A stretch of DNA of 64,000 bases from Streptomyces malaysiense. Lineage in GTDB: Bacteria > Actinomycetota > Actinomycetes > Streptomycetales > Streptomycetaceae. Of the stretch, positions 37,714-45,946 are shown piece by piece. The notes under the pieces are model-generated. The model was not told the origin of the DNA, did no database searches, and saw nothing but the letters and a program-made list of their open reading frames with translations. The position numbers were made by a program, and so were the translations under genes. Position 1 is the first letter of the stretch, and every line of letters begins with the position of its first letter. Where the stretch lies: the NCBI RefSeq assembly GCF_000980885.2, contig NZ_LBDA02000038.1, forward strand, positions 36,011 through 100,010, given 5' to 3'.

Positions 37714-38538
37714 TCAGCCGCGCTGGAGTTCGTGGCGCAGGGCGTCCAGGTCGGAGCCGCCGGCCATCTGCGCGGTCAGCTCGTCCAGGGTGATCTCGTC
37801 CCGTGTGTGATTGCCCACCATCGTGCCGCGGCGCAGCAGCACGAACCGGTCGCCCACGAGGTACGCGTGGTGCGGGTTGTGGGTGATCAGGACGACGCCC
37901 AGGCCCTCGTCGCGGGCCGCGGCGACGTACTTGAGGACCACACCGGACTGCTTGACGCCCAGGGCCGCGGTCGGCTCGTCCAGGACGAGCACCTTGGCGC
38001 CGAAGTGGACGGCGCGGGCGATGGCCACGCACTGGCGTTCGCCGCCGGAGAGGGTGCCGATGGGCTGGTCGACGTCCCGCAGGTCGATGCCCATGCGCAG
38101 CAGCGCCTCCCGGGTGGTGCGGCGCATGAGGGCGGTGTCGAGGCGCTTGAAGGGGCCGGTGCCCTTGCGGGGCTCGGAGCCGAGGAAGAAGTTGCGCCAG
38201 ACCGGCATCAGGGGCACGACGGCCAGGTCCTGGTAGACCGTGGCGATGCCCCGGTCCAGGGCGTCGCGCGGGGAGGCGAGGCGGGTCTCCTCGCCCTCGA
38301 TGCCGAGGGTGCCGCCGTCGTGCTGGTGCAGTCCGGCGATGATCTTGATCAGGGTGGACTTGCCGGCGCCGTTGTCGCCGAGGACGCAGGTGATCTCGCC
38401 CGCGCGCACCTGGAGGGACACGCCGTCCAGGGCGCGCACGTTGCCGTAGTGCTTGCCGACGCCGGACAGCTCGACGAGGGCGGGCGCCGTCGTCCGTGCC
38501 GCCTCGTCCGTCATGCCGTCCGTGATGCCGTCCGTCAT
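37714..38538 (-). CDS. Sugar ABC transporter ATP-binding protein
   Basis: A 274-residue single-domain ATPase of the ribose/xylose/inositol (CUT2) class. Walker A is GDNGAGKST, the Q-loop VYQDLAV, signature LSGGERQCVAIARA, Walker B VLVLDEPTAA, and the switch His is in VVLITHNPHHA. Classical RbsA proteins have two ATPase domains; this half-size form, like XylG/FrcA-type ones in actinomycetes, would act as a homodimer. The N-terminus contains a repeated MTDG unit (MTDGITDGMTDEA), so the exact start is uncertain. The start overlaps the permease stop by 4 bp. Confidence 0.93.
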   Translation of the reverse strand: MTDGITDGMTDEAARTTAPALVELSGVGKHYGNVRALDGVSLQVRAGEITCVLGDNGAGKSTLIKIIAGLHQHDGGTLGIEGEETRLASPRDALDRGIATVYQDLAVVPLMPVWRNFFLGSEPRKGTGPFKRLDTALMRRTTREALLRMGIDLRDVDQPIGTLSGGERQCVAIARAVHFGAKVLVLDEPTAALGVKQSGVVLKYVAAARDEGLGVVLITHNPHHAYLVGDRFVLLRRGTMVGNHTRDEITLDELTAQMAGGSDLDALRHELQRG

Positions 38539-39599
38539 GTCGTCGCCTCCGCGCGCTTGCGGACCCAGGCGTTGAGCAGGGTCGCGAGGAGCAGCATCGC
38601 TCCGAGGAAGAACTTGAACCAGTCGGGGTTCCACTCGGCGAAGACGATGCCCTTGCTGGTCATGCCGAAGATCAGGGCGCCCACCGCGGAGCCGACCGCG
38701 CTGCCGTAGCCGCCGGTGATCAGGCAGCCGCCGATGACGGCCGCGATGATGTAGATCAGCTCGTTGCCGACGCCCTCGCCGGACTGCACGGCGTCGAAGG
38801 AGAAGAGCAGGTGCTGGCCGGAGATCCAGGCGCCGAACGCGACGCCCATGTAGAGGCCGATCTTGGTCTTCGCCACCGGCACGCCGACCGCGCGGGCCGC
38901 GTCCTCGTCGCCGCCGACCGCGAAGATCCAGTTGCCGACGCGGGTGCGCAGCAGGATCCAGGAGCCGAGGGCGACCAGGGCGAGCCACCACAGGATGGTG
39001 ACCTTGAAGCCGACGCCGCCGACGGTGACCGTGGAGGCGAAGACGGCGTGCGCGCCGGCGAAGCCCTGCATGTCGCCGATGGTCTTGGTGGAGACCGTGC
39101 CGTCGATCAGCTTGGTGAAGCCGAGGTTCATGCCGCACAGCATCAGGAAGGTGCCCAGCGTGATGATGAAGCTGGGCAGCTTGGTGCGGGTGAGCATGAA
39201 GCCGTTGAAGGCGCCGACGGCGAGGCTGGCCAGGAGGGACACGCCGACGCCGACCCAGGTGTTCGCCGTCATCTGGTAGCTGAACATCGAGGAGATCAGC
39301 GCCGAGGACGTCACGAGGACGCCGGCCGACAGGTCGAACTCGCCGCCGATCATCAGCAGCGCCACCGGTACGGCCATGATCCCGATGGTCGAGGAGGCGT
39401 ACAGCACGGTGCTGAGGCTGGAGGCGCGCAGGAAGCCGTCGGCGACGAGGGCGAAGAAGACGAAGACGGCGAGGGCGCCGACGACCGAGCCCAGCTCGGG
39501 GCGGGCGAGGAGCTTCTTCGGCAGGGGGGTCCGCAGGATCCGCTCGTCGACCGCCGGCTCCACGGACTTCCGCTCGACCGCGTCCTGTCCTGCGGTCAT
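38535..39599 (-). CDS. Sugar ABC transporter permease
   Basis: A 354-residue CUT2-type (RbsC/FrcB-like) permease with about ten helices. The family signature VALLMIGGEFDLSAGVLV near residue 80 is followed by FNGFMLTRTKLPSFIITLGT and, near the C-terminus, IIAAVIGGCLITGGYGSAVG. The cytosolic N-terminus is charged. Both ends overlap neighbouring genes by 4 bp, giving a strict order of binding protein, permease, ATPase. Confidence 0.94.
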   Translation of the reverse strand: MTAGQDAVERKSVEPAVDERILRTPLPKKLLARPELGSVVGALAVFVFFALVADGFLRASSLSTVLYASSTIGIMAVPVALLMIGGEFDLSAGVLVTSSALISSMFSYQMTANTWVGVGVSLLASLAVGAFNGFMLTRTKLPSFIITLGTFLMLCGMNLGFTKLIDGTVSTKTIGDMQGFAGAHAVFASTVTVGGVGFKVTILWWLALVALGSWILLRTRVGNWIFAVGGDEDAARAVGVPVAKTKIGLYMGVAFGAWISGQHLLFSFDAVQSGEGVGNELIYIIAAVIGGCLITGGYGSAVGSAVGALIFGMTSKGIVFAEWNPDWFKFFLGAMLLLATLLNAWVRKRAEATT

Positions 39600-40600
39600 C
39601 GGGTGCCCCGCTCGGTGTACGCCGCCAGCGTGGCCGCCTGGTCCTTGGTGATGATCTGCGGGCCGGTCAGCACCGGCTTGCCGCCGCCGAGGACGTCGCC
39701 GTTGTACTTGTAGGCCCACAGCAGGTCGACCGCCTCGTACCCCTGGAGGTACGGCTGCTGGTCCACCGCGAAGCCCAGGGTGCCGTTCTTGAGCGAGGCC
39801 GCGACCTGCGCGTTGAGGTCGAAGGTGTCCACCTCGGCCTTGCTGCCCGCGTCGTTCCTGGCCTTCACGGCGGTGTCGGCGTAGGGCGCGCCGAGGGTGA
39901 CGACGCTGTCCAGGGACTTGTCGGCCTGGAGCTTGGCCTCGATGGCGGACTGCACGTCGGGCATGTTCGTGCCGTTGACGTAGAGCTTCTGGAGCTTGCC
40001 CTCGAAGGTCTTGGCGACGCCGTCGCAGCGCTGCTCGTGGCCCACGTTGCCCTGCTCGTGCAGCACGCACAGGGCCTTCTTCCGGCCGCGCTTGTTCAGT
40101 TCGTCGCCGACGGCCTCACCGGCGATGGTCTCGTCCTGGCCGATGTGGGTGAGCGCGCCGAACGCCTTGGACTCCTCCGAGCCGGAGTTGACCGTGATCA
40201 CCGGGATGCCGGCCTTCTCGGCGCGCTGGACGGCGGCCTTCATGGCGTCCGGCTTCGCCAGGGTGACGATGATGCCGTCGACCTTCTTGTCGACCGCCGC
40301 GTCCACCAGCTGGGCCTGCTGCTGGGCGTCGTCGTCGTGCGAGTACAGGAAGTTGATGTTGTCCTTGACGGCGGCCTGCTTGGCGCCGCTCTGCACGATG
40401 TCCCAGAAGGTGTCGCCGTCTCCGGAGTGCGTGATCATCGCGAAGGTCCAGCGGGGGGTGTCCACCGCCGCCCTGCCCTGGGCGACGGCGGCCTTGCGGG
40501 CGTCCTCGGCCCGCTTCCCGCCGGTGCTGCTGCACCCCGCGAGGCACACCGAGAGTGCCCCCGCGAGCGCCATGACTGCCCAGGTCCGAAACCGTGCCAC
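39596..40600 (-). CDS. Sugar ABC transporter substrate-binding lipoprotein
   Basis: A 334-residue periplasmic-type binding protein of the RbsB/XylF family, anchored as a lipoprotein: GTG start, RFRTW, hydrophobic core and lipobox LAGC, followed by SSTGGKR. The fold continues through WTFAMITHSGDGDTFWDIVQ, VDGIIVTLAKPDAMK, VITVNSGSEESKAF and VLHEQGNVGHEQRCDG. The last two look like the sugar-binding segments. It heads the transport operon, 213 bp downstream of the GntR gene, with a 12-bp palindrome in between. Substrate is probably a monosaccharide or cyclitol. Confidence 0.93.
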   Translation of the reverse strand: MARFRTWAVMALAGALSVCLAGCSSTGGKRAEDARKAAVAQGRAAVDTPRWTFAMITHSGDGDTFWDIVQSGAKQAAVKDNINFLYSHDDDAQQQAQLVDAAVDKKVDGIIVTLAKPDAMKAAVQRAEKAGIPVITVNSGSEESKAFGALTHIGQDETIAGEAVGDELNKRGRKKALCVLHEQGNVGHEQRCDGVAKTFEGKLQKLYVNGTNMPDVQSAIEAKLQADKSLDSVVTLGAPYADTAVKARNDAGSKAEVDTFDLNAQVAASLKNGTLGFAVDQQPYLQGYEAVDLLWAYKYNGDVLGGGKPVLTGPQIITKDQAATLAAYTERGTR

Positions 40601-40779
40601 GAGGCCGTGCCCTTCTCGCTGTCTCCAGCTGACTCTCAGCTGTCCTTGCTCCGACGTGCGTGAGGGGCGGGCGACCTCACCGTCGGTGTGTCCCGGCGGC
40701 GACCTCACCAGCCCCAAACACTTCAGTATCGGTCACCGCGGACGGCCGGCGGACGGCCGGGGAGGAGATTCCGGTCACC

Positions 40780-40791
40780 TTGTCCGGACAA
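40780..40791. promoter_or_regulatory. Palindrome TTGTCCGGACAA, candidate GntR operator
   Basis: A perfect 12-bp palindrome in the intergenic region in front of the binding-protein gene and just beyond the GntR stop. The same half-sites occur in the gap between gntR and the dehydrogenase gene, so both probably bind the GntR protein encoded between them. Confidence 0.6.
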
Positions 40792-40812
40792 TGCGACGAA
40801 CTTCCGGTGCGG

Positions 40813-41577
40813 TCAGGGCCGTACGAGCAGCTGGAACTCGAAGGCGTAGCGGCTCGGGCGGTAGGTGTGGTCGCCGTACTCGACCGCGCGGCCGGTGTCG
40901 TCGTAGGTGGTGCGGCACATGGTGAGCAGCGGGGCGCCGTCGGCCTCGCCGAGCCGCTCGGCCTCGGTGGCGGTGGCGCCGCGGGCGCCGATCGACTGGC
41001 GGGCGCTGTGCAGGGTGATGCCGGCGGCGCGCAGCAGCCGGTACAGGCCGGTCGCCTCCAGCTGGGCGGTGTCCAGGTCGAGCAGTCCGGGCGGCAGATG
41101 GTTGATCAGGTAGGCCATGGGCTCGCCGTGCGCGAGCCGGAGCCGTTCGACGCGGTGGACGTCGCCGCCCTCGGCGATCCCGAGCGCGGCCGCGATCTCG
41201 GCGGAGGCCGGGACGACCGTGTTGACCAGGACCGTGGTGGTGGGACGCCGGCCCGCCGCCGCCAGGTCGTCGTAGAGGCTGCTCAGCTCCAGCGGGCGCT
41301 TGACCCTGCTGTGCACGACCTGGGTGCCGACGCCCCGGCGGCGCACCAGCAGCCCCTTGTCGACCAGCGACTGGATGGCCTGGCGGACGGTGGGCCGGGA
41401 CAGGCCGAGCCGCGCGGCCAGTTCGATCTCGTTGCCCAGCAGGCTCCCGGGGGTCAGGCTTCCGTGCTCGATCGCGGCCTCCAGCTGCTGGGACAGCTGG
41501 AAGTACAACGGCACCGGCGAACCGCGGTCCACGCGGAGTTCGAGCGCGACGGTCGGGTCCACAAGTGGTTTGGGCAC
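40813..41577 (-). CDS. GntR/HutC-family transcriptional regulator
   Basis: A 254-residue repressor. The N-terminal winged helix begins with RGSPVPLYFQLSQQLEAAIE, has the recognition region ELAARLGLSRPTVRQAIQSL and ends with RRRGVGTQVV. A UTRA effector domain starts near 100 (VVPASAEIAAALGIAEGGDV) and ends with YRPSRYAFEFQLLV. GTG start, no clear upstream alternative. It lies between the transporter operon and a divergent Gfo/Idh dehydrogenase, so it probably controls both in response to the transported sugar or its phosphate. Confidence 0.93.
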   Translation of the reverse strand: MPKPLVDPTVALELRVDRGSPVPLYFQLSQQLEAAIEHGSLTPGSLLGNEIELAARLGLSRPTVRQAIQSLVDKGLLVRRRGVGTQVVHSRVKRPLELSSLYDDLAAAGRRPTTTVLVNTVVPASAEIAAALGIAEGGDVHRVERLRLAHGEPMAYLINHLPPGLLDLDTAQLEATGLYRLLRAAGITLHSARQSIGARGATATEAERLGEADGAPLLTMCRTTYDDTGRAVEYGDHTYRPSRYAFEFQLLVRP

Positions 41578-41627
41578 GGGCCCGAGCGTAGCCGCGTGCG
41601 CAGTTGACGGGAAGTCGTGAAGTCCGA

Positions 41628-41638
41628 TTGTCCTGACA
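41628..41638. promoter_or_regulatory. TTGTCCTGACA element, candidate GntR operator
   Basis: In the 102-bp gap between divergent gntR and the dehydrogenase gene. TGTC-CT-GACA is a palindrome and, with the preceding T, matches ten of the first eleven bases of the site at 40780. TTGACA follows at 41645 and may be a rightward -35. Confidence 0.55.
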
Positions 41639-41679
41639 TACGAATTGACAGGGGCGGGCCGCGCCGTCACTTTGTTTCC

Positions 41680-42702
41680 ATGCGCATCGGGGTCATCGGT
41701 ACGGGCCGCATCGGCACCCTTCACGCGAACACGCTCAGCCGTCACCGCGAGGTCGGCTCGCTGATCCTGACGGACGCCGATCCGGCGCGGGCGCAGCGGC
41801 TCGCACAGCGGCTGGGCGAGACGGCGGCGCCGGGGGTGGACGAGATCTTCCGGTGGGGCGTGGACGCGGTGGTGATCACCACGGCGACCGCGGCCCATGC
41901 CGAGCTGATCGGCCGGGCGGCACGCTCGGGACTGCCGGTCTTCTGCGAGAAGCCGGTCGCCCCGGACCTGGCGGGCACGCTCCAGGCGCTCGCCGAGGTG
42001 GCGACGGCCGGAACGGTGCTCCAGATGGGCTTCCAGCGCCGCTTCGACGCGGGGTACGCCGGGGCGCGCGAGGCGGTGCGCGCCGGACGGCTCGGCCGGC
42101 TGCACACCGTGCGCGCCCTGACCTGCGACCAGTCCCCTCCCCCGGCCGGCCGGCCGGCGCCGTCCGGCGGGCTGTTCCGGGACACGCTCGTCCATGACTT
42201 CGACATCCTGCGCTGGGTGACGGGCCAGGAGGTGAGCGACGTCTGCGCGGCCGGCTCGGACGCGGGCCCCGCGATGTTCCGCGAGGCCGGCGACGTCTGC
42301 ACGGGCGCGGCGCTGCTGACCCTGGACGACGGCACCCTGGCGACGGCGACCGCGACCCGCACCAACGGCGCGGGCTACGACGTCCGCATGGAGCTGGCCG
42401 GGGAGCGCGACACGGTGGTGGTCGGCCTGGACGACCGTACGCCGCTCGCCTCCACCGAACCGACCGGACCACCACCCGCGGACAAGCCCTGGACCGGCTT
42501 CCTGGAACGCTTCGCGCCCGCGTACGAGGCCGAGCTGTGCGCCTTCGTGGACGTGCTGCGCGGCGAACGCGCCAACCCCTGCGACGGTCGCGAGGCCCTC
42601 CAGGCCCTGCGGATCGCCGAGGCCTGCGAGGTGTCGCGGCGGGAGCGGCGGGCGGTGGCGATGGCGGAGATCCCGACGGAGGCGGCGGCCGGGGGCGGCT
42701 GA
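41680..42702 (+). CDS. Gfo/Idh/MocA-family dehydrogenase (inositol 2-dehydrogenase-like)
   Basis: A 340-residue NAD(P)-dependent oxidoreductase. The Rossmann motif MRIGVIGTGRIGTLHANTL is at the very start, the catalytic Lys is in FCEKPVA near residue 90, and substrate-binding LVHDFDILRW and YEAELCAFVDVLRGE follow in the C-terminal alpha/beta domain. This is the layout of inositol 2-dehydrogenase IolG. It is divergent from gntR, with shared operator-like sites, and probably takes the first step on the imported cyclitol or sugar. The last residues are Ala/Gly-rich. Confidence 0.88.
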   Translation: MRIGVIGTGRIGTLHANTLSRHREVGSLILTDADPARAQRLAQRLGETAAPGVDEIFRWGVDAVVITTATAAHAELIGRAARSGLPVFCEKPVAPDLAGTLQALAEVATAGTVLQMGFQRRFDAGYAGAREAVRAGRLGRLHTVRALTCDQSPPPAGRPAPSGGLFRDTLVHDFDILRWVTGQEVSDVCAAGSDAGPAMFREAGDVCTGAALLTLDDGTLATATATRTNGAGYDVRMELAGERDTVVVGLDDRTPLASTEPTGPPPADKPWTGFLERFAPAYEAELCAFVDVLRGERANPCDGREALQALRIAEACEVSRRERRAVAMAEIPTEAAAGGG

Positions 42703-42788
42703 GCGGCCGTGCCGTACGGGAGCGGTCAGGGGGCGGTCGTACGACCGTCACGCGCGAGCCGTACGACCATCCGCCCGGCGGCGCTCCC

Positions 42789-43985
42789 CTACCAGCGCAC
42801 CGGCAGGGTCCGCAGTCCGCGCATGAGCATGCCCGGCAGCCACTCGTCGTGCGGGCCGTCCAGCGCGAGGCCGGGGGCGCGCTCCAGCAGGCTGGAGATG
42901 GCCGTGCGGCCCTCCAGGCGGGCCAGCGGTGCGCCCAGGCAGTAGTGGAGGCCGTGGCCGAAGGCGAGATGGCCGCGGGCGTCGCGGCGGATGTCGAAGC
43001 GGTCGGGCGCGGGGAAGCGGGCGCCGTCACGCTGGGCGGCGGTGAGGCCGACCATCACGTGCTCGCCCTTCTCGATGCGGACGCCCCCGATCTCCAGCGG
43101 CTCGACGGCGTACCGGAACGTGGCGTTCTCCACCGGGCCCTCCCAGCGCAGCGTCTCCTCGACCACACCGTCGATCAGACTCATGTCGGCGCGCAGGGCG
43201 GCGAGTTGATCGGGGTGGGTGAGCAGGGCGAGGACGCCGTTGCCGATGAGGTTGACCGTGGTCTCGTGGCCGGCGATGAGCAGCAGGAAGGCCATGCCGC
43301 GCAGTTCCTCGGGCGAGAGCCGGTCGCCGTCCTCGGCGGTGGTGCGGACCAGCTCGCCGAGGAGGTCGCCGGTGACCCCGGAGCGGCGTTTGTCCTCGAT
43401 CAGTTCGGTGAGGTACTCGCCGAGCCGGGCGATCGCCTCGGACTCGGACTCGGGGTCGGTCGGGGCGACCACCTGGGTGGAGATCTTGCGGAACTCGGTG
43501 CGGTCCATCTCGGGGACGCCGAGCAGTTCGCAGATGACCGTGAGGGGCAGCGGGTAGGCGAGGGCGGCGATGAGGTCGGCGCGGCCGCCGCCGGGTGACA
43601 GCATCTCGTCCAGCAGTTCGTCGGTGATCCGCCGCACGCGCGGGCGCAGTTGCTCGATCCGGCGCATGGTGAAGGCGCGGGTGACGAGGCTGCGCAGCCG
43701 GGTGTGCTGGGGCGGGTCGGTGGCCAGCAGGTACCTGCCGACCAGCGCCTGGTCGACGAACATCACGCCGATCTTGGCGCCGTCCTTGGCCAGCCGGGGG
43801 TCGGCGAGGGCGGTGCGCGCCTCCTCGTACCCCACGACGAGCCAGGTCTCGTAGTCCTCGGCCGCATCGGGTATCCGGATCCGGTGCACCGGGCCCCGCT
43901 CGCGCAGCATGGCGTACACCGGATGCGGGTCGCGCCGGAACGCGTCCCCGAACTCCCCCAGATCCACTGCCTGTCGCCGGTCCAT
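42789..43985 (-). CDS. Cytochrome P450, stand-alone
   Basis: A 398-residue P450 of the CYP107/CYP105-like actinobacterial type. The I-helix is LIAGHETTVN, ExxR is ETLRWE and the heme loop FGHGLHYCLGAPLARLEG with axial Cys. All catalytic residues are present. It has its own promoter region and no ferredoxin or reductase neighbour. It is convergent with the dehydrogenase gene; a 14-bp palindrome (CGGTCGTACGACCG at 42734-42747) lies between the two stops. Substrate unknown. Confidence 0.92.
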   Translation of the reverse strand: MDRRQAVDLGEFGDAFRRDPHPVYAMLRERGPVHRIRIPDAAEDYETWLVVGYEEARTALADPRLAKDGAKIGVMFVDQALVGRYLLATDPPQHTRLRSLVTRAFTMRRIEQLRPRVRRITDELLDEMLSPGGGRADLIAALAYPLPLTVICELLGVPEMDRTEFRKISTQVVAPTDPESESEAIARLGEYLTELIEDKRRSGVTGDLLGELVRTTAEDGDRLSPEELRGMAFLLLIAGHETTVNLIGNGVLALLTHPDQLAALRADMSLIDGVVEETLRWEGPVENATFRYAVEPLEIGGVRIEKGEHVMVGLTAAQRDGARFPAPDRFDIRRDARGHLAFGHGLHYCLGAPLARLEGRTAISSLLERAPGLALDGPHDEWLPGMLMRGLRTLPVRW

Positions 43986-44150
43986 GACTCCCCTTCCGGA
44001 CTCCCCCGAGGCCGACCGGGCGCATCCCGGTGCCTGGAGAACGCGTACGGGGCGAGCTTGGTGCCCGGCCGTGCGGAAATTCCCTCGGGGAGCGGGAGAT
44101 GGCCGAAAACGATGTGCCGGGGGCCAAAGACGGCTCGCCCCGCGGCCGTC

Positions 44151-44174
44151 GGGTGGGGGGGTGGGGCCGCGGGG
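44151..44174 (+). other. G-quadruplex-capable tract
   Basis: The + strand reads GGGTGGGGGGGTGGGGCCGCGGGG, four runs of at least three G with short loops, between the P450 start and the RNase stop. It satisfies the common G4 pattern. It would lie on the non-template side of the upstream region of the P450 gene. Confidence 0.6.
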
Positions 44175-44223
44175 CGAGGCTCGGTGCGGACCGACTACGG
44201 ACCAGTGGTCGGCCGGCGGGGGT

Positions 44224-44628
44224 TCAGCAGCCGAAGTCGATCAGGTCGAACGTCGCGTAGTGGTCGGAGGTGTAGTAGTCCTCCTGGCTGCCCTCACCGG
44301 TGACGATGCGGCGGGTGCCGCGGGTGGGGGCGCCGGGGGTCACCACGGTGTACTCGTGGTAGTAGCCCGAGGACTGGCTGGGCAGGACGCCCTCGCGGTT
44401 GGAGAAGACCGTGCCGTCCTGCGAGTAGGGGTAGGGGCCGCCCTGGGCGATGAGTCCGAGGGTGTCGTCGGCCTGCGGCGGCAGGGCGCTGTGGCAGATG
44501 CCGCCGACGGAGGCGGCGGAGACGACGGACGCGTCCGCCGTGGTGGCGGAGACGGTGCCGCCGACGAGGAGTGCGGACAGGACTGCGGCTGCGGCGCCGA
44601 TACGAGCGGCGCGTGGGGGGATTCGCAT
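44224..44628 (-). CDS. Secreted guanyl-specific ribonuclease (RNase Sa type)
   Basis: A 134-residue exported ribonuclease, cleaving RNA after G. A Sec signal peptide (about residues 1-35, with AVLSALLVGGTVSA) precedes a mature domain nearly identical in plan to RNase Sa: CHSALPPQADDTLGLIA, GPYPYSQDGTVFSNRE, YYHEYTVVTPG with the catalytic Glu, RGTRRIVTGE with the Arg, and DHYATFDLIDFGC with the His and the final Cys that pairs with the first. TTGACA about 40 bases upstream may be the -35. No barstar-like inhibitor gene lies next to it. Confidence 0.95.
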   Translation of the reverse strand: MRIPPRAARIGAAAAVLSALLVGGTVSATTADASVVSAASVGGICHSALPPQADDTLGLIAQGGPYPYSQDGTVFSNREGVLPSQSSGYYHEYTVVTPGAPTRGTRRIVTGEGSQEDYYTSDHYATFDLIDFGC

Positions 44629-45073
44629 GACGTCATGATGACGCGCGTAGACACGGACATGTCAACGACAACACTGTGGAATTCCCCGTCAAGTAACCTT
44701 GTTTTTCGACGAGTTCACTTTCCTCCTCGGGACACCCGCAGGAAGGTCACGAGGCGGTCACCGGGCGCCCGGCGTGCGCCCGGTCGTGGAGGTCCGGCCG
44801 GGCGTCCCCGAGGTGGCCGAACAGGCGCAGCGGCACCCGTGCGGGGCGCTCACGCCGCGCACCGAGGACGGCCCGCCGCGTCCGCGAGGCTCAGGGCCTC
44901 AGGGCCTCAGGGCCTCAGGGCCTCAGGGCCTTGAACTGGTCGCGCGGGAGGCCCGGCACGGCTTCGGCCGCGATCTCCTCGGCCGACGGCGTGGCGCCGC
45001 GCTCCGTGACGTCCCTCCGCACGAGGAACTCCCCGCCGGCCGGGGACGGCCGCCGGGTGTCCCCGGCAGGCGC
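44629..45073. other. Gene-free stretch with 8-bp tandem repeat
   Basis: A 445-base gap. The first 80 bases are AT-richer and hold the RNase promoter. The rest is GC-rich, shows no protein-like frame, and includes five copies of an 8-mer listed separately. It also forms the downstream region of the AIM24-like gene. Confidence 0.5.
44890..44929. repeat. Five tandem copies of ctcagggc
   Basis: Exact 8-bp units at 44890, 44898, 44906, 44914 and 44922 in non-coding DNA. The unit is not a multiple of three, consistent with absence of a gene, and is a probable slippage site. Confidence 0.9.
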
Positions 45074-45886
45074 TCACCCCGCGTGTGTGGAGAACAGGCC
45101 GCCCGTCGGACCCTGCTTGTCGCCGCCCTGGGCCTTCTTCAGTGCGTTGGCCAGGCTCTCGATGGTCAGGGACTGGAGTATGACGCGGCCTTGGCCCTCC
45201 AGGGTGGCGAGGGAGAGTCCCTCACCGCCGAAGACGGCGTTCATGACGCCCTGCCGGTTGAGGCCGCCCACGCGCTGGACGCCGTACCGGATGCCCTCCT
45301 CGAAGGCGACCACGCAGCCGGTGTCCACCTCGATGCGGCCGCCGAAGTCCGCCGGGTCGAGGTCGATGAAGTTGCCCGCGCCCGCGATGATCACCGTGCC
45401 GTGACCGGTGAACTTCTCCAGGACGAACCCCTCGCCGCCGCTCATGCCGGTGCGGCCGCCCGCGAAGGCGATGCCGAACTCCACCGAGGACTCGGCGGCC
45501 ACGAAGGCGTCCTTCTCGGCGAACCAGGCACGGCGGCCGTCCAGTTCCAGCGCACGCATCTCACCGGGGAGGACGCCCGCGAAGCCCACCGTGCCCTGGC
45601 CGCCCTGCGCGGTGAAGTACTGGAAGGCCAGGGACTCGCCCGCGAGCATCCGCTGGCCCACCTGCATGGCGGTGCCCATGGCCTGGCGCAGCAGGCCGCC
45701 CATGCCGCCGCTCCCGCCGCCCTGCTGCCCGCCGCCCCCGGAGGGGCCGGACAGCCGGGTCTCCATGGTCACGTTCGTGGTCTTGAACAGGAACTTCCCG
45801 GCCTCGCAGTACACGGTCTGGCCGGGGTCCAGGTTGACGACCGCCATCTGCATGGCGTTGCCGACGATCTCTTGCTGAAGGGTCAC
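45074..45886 (-). CDS. AIM24/TIGR00266-family protein
   Basis: A 270-residue protein of the widespread AIM24 (TIGR00266) family with a tandem beta-sandwich. Conserved parts are MQMAVVNLDPGQTVYCEAG, a glycine-rich loop (GGGGQQGGGSGGMGGLL) near residue 55, ESLAFQYFTAQGGQGTVGF, GEGFVLEKFTGHGTVIIAGA and VDTGCVVAFEEGIRYGVQ. No catalytic residues are established for the family; roles in membrane organisation have been suggested in yeast. It lies 60 bp downstream of the flavohemoprotein gene on the same strand. Confidence 0.9.
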   Translation of the reverse strand: MTLQQEIVGNAMQMAVVNLDPGQTVYCEAGKFLFKTTNVTMETRLSGPSGGGGQQGGGSGGMGGLLRQAMGTAMQVGQRMLAGESLAFQYFTAQGGQGTVGFAGVLPGEMRALELDGRRAWFAEKDAFVAAESSVEFGIAFAGGRTGMSGGEGFVLEKFTGHGTVIIAGAGNFIDLDPADFGGRIEVDTGCVVAFEEGIRYGVQRVGGLNRQGVMNAVFGGEGLSLATLEGQGRVILQSLTIESLANALKKAQGGDKQGPTGGLFSTHAG

Positions 45887-45946
45887 GCCAGGAAGAACGC
45901 GGGAGGAGGGTGTGAGAGTTCCGGCACGGCACGCGCGTGGCGCGGC

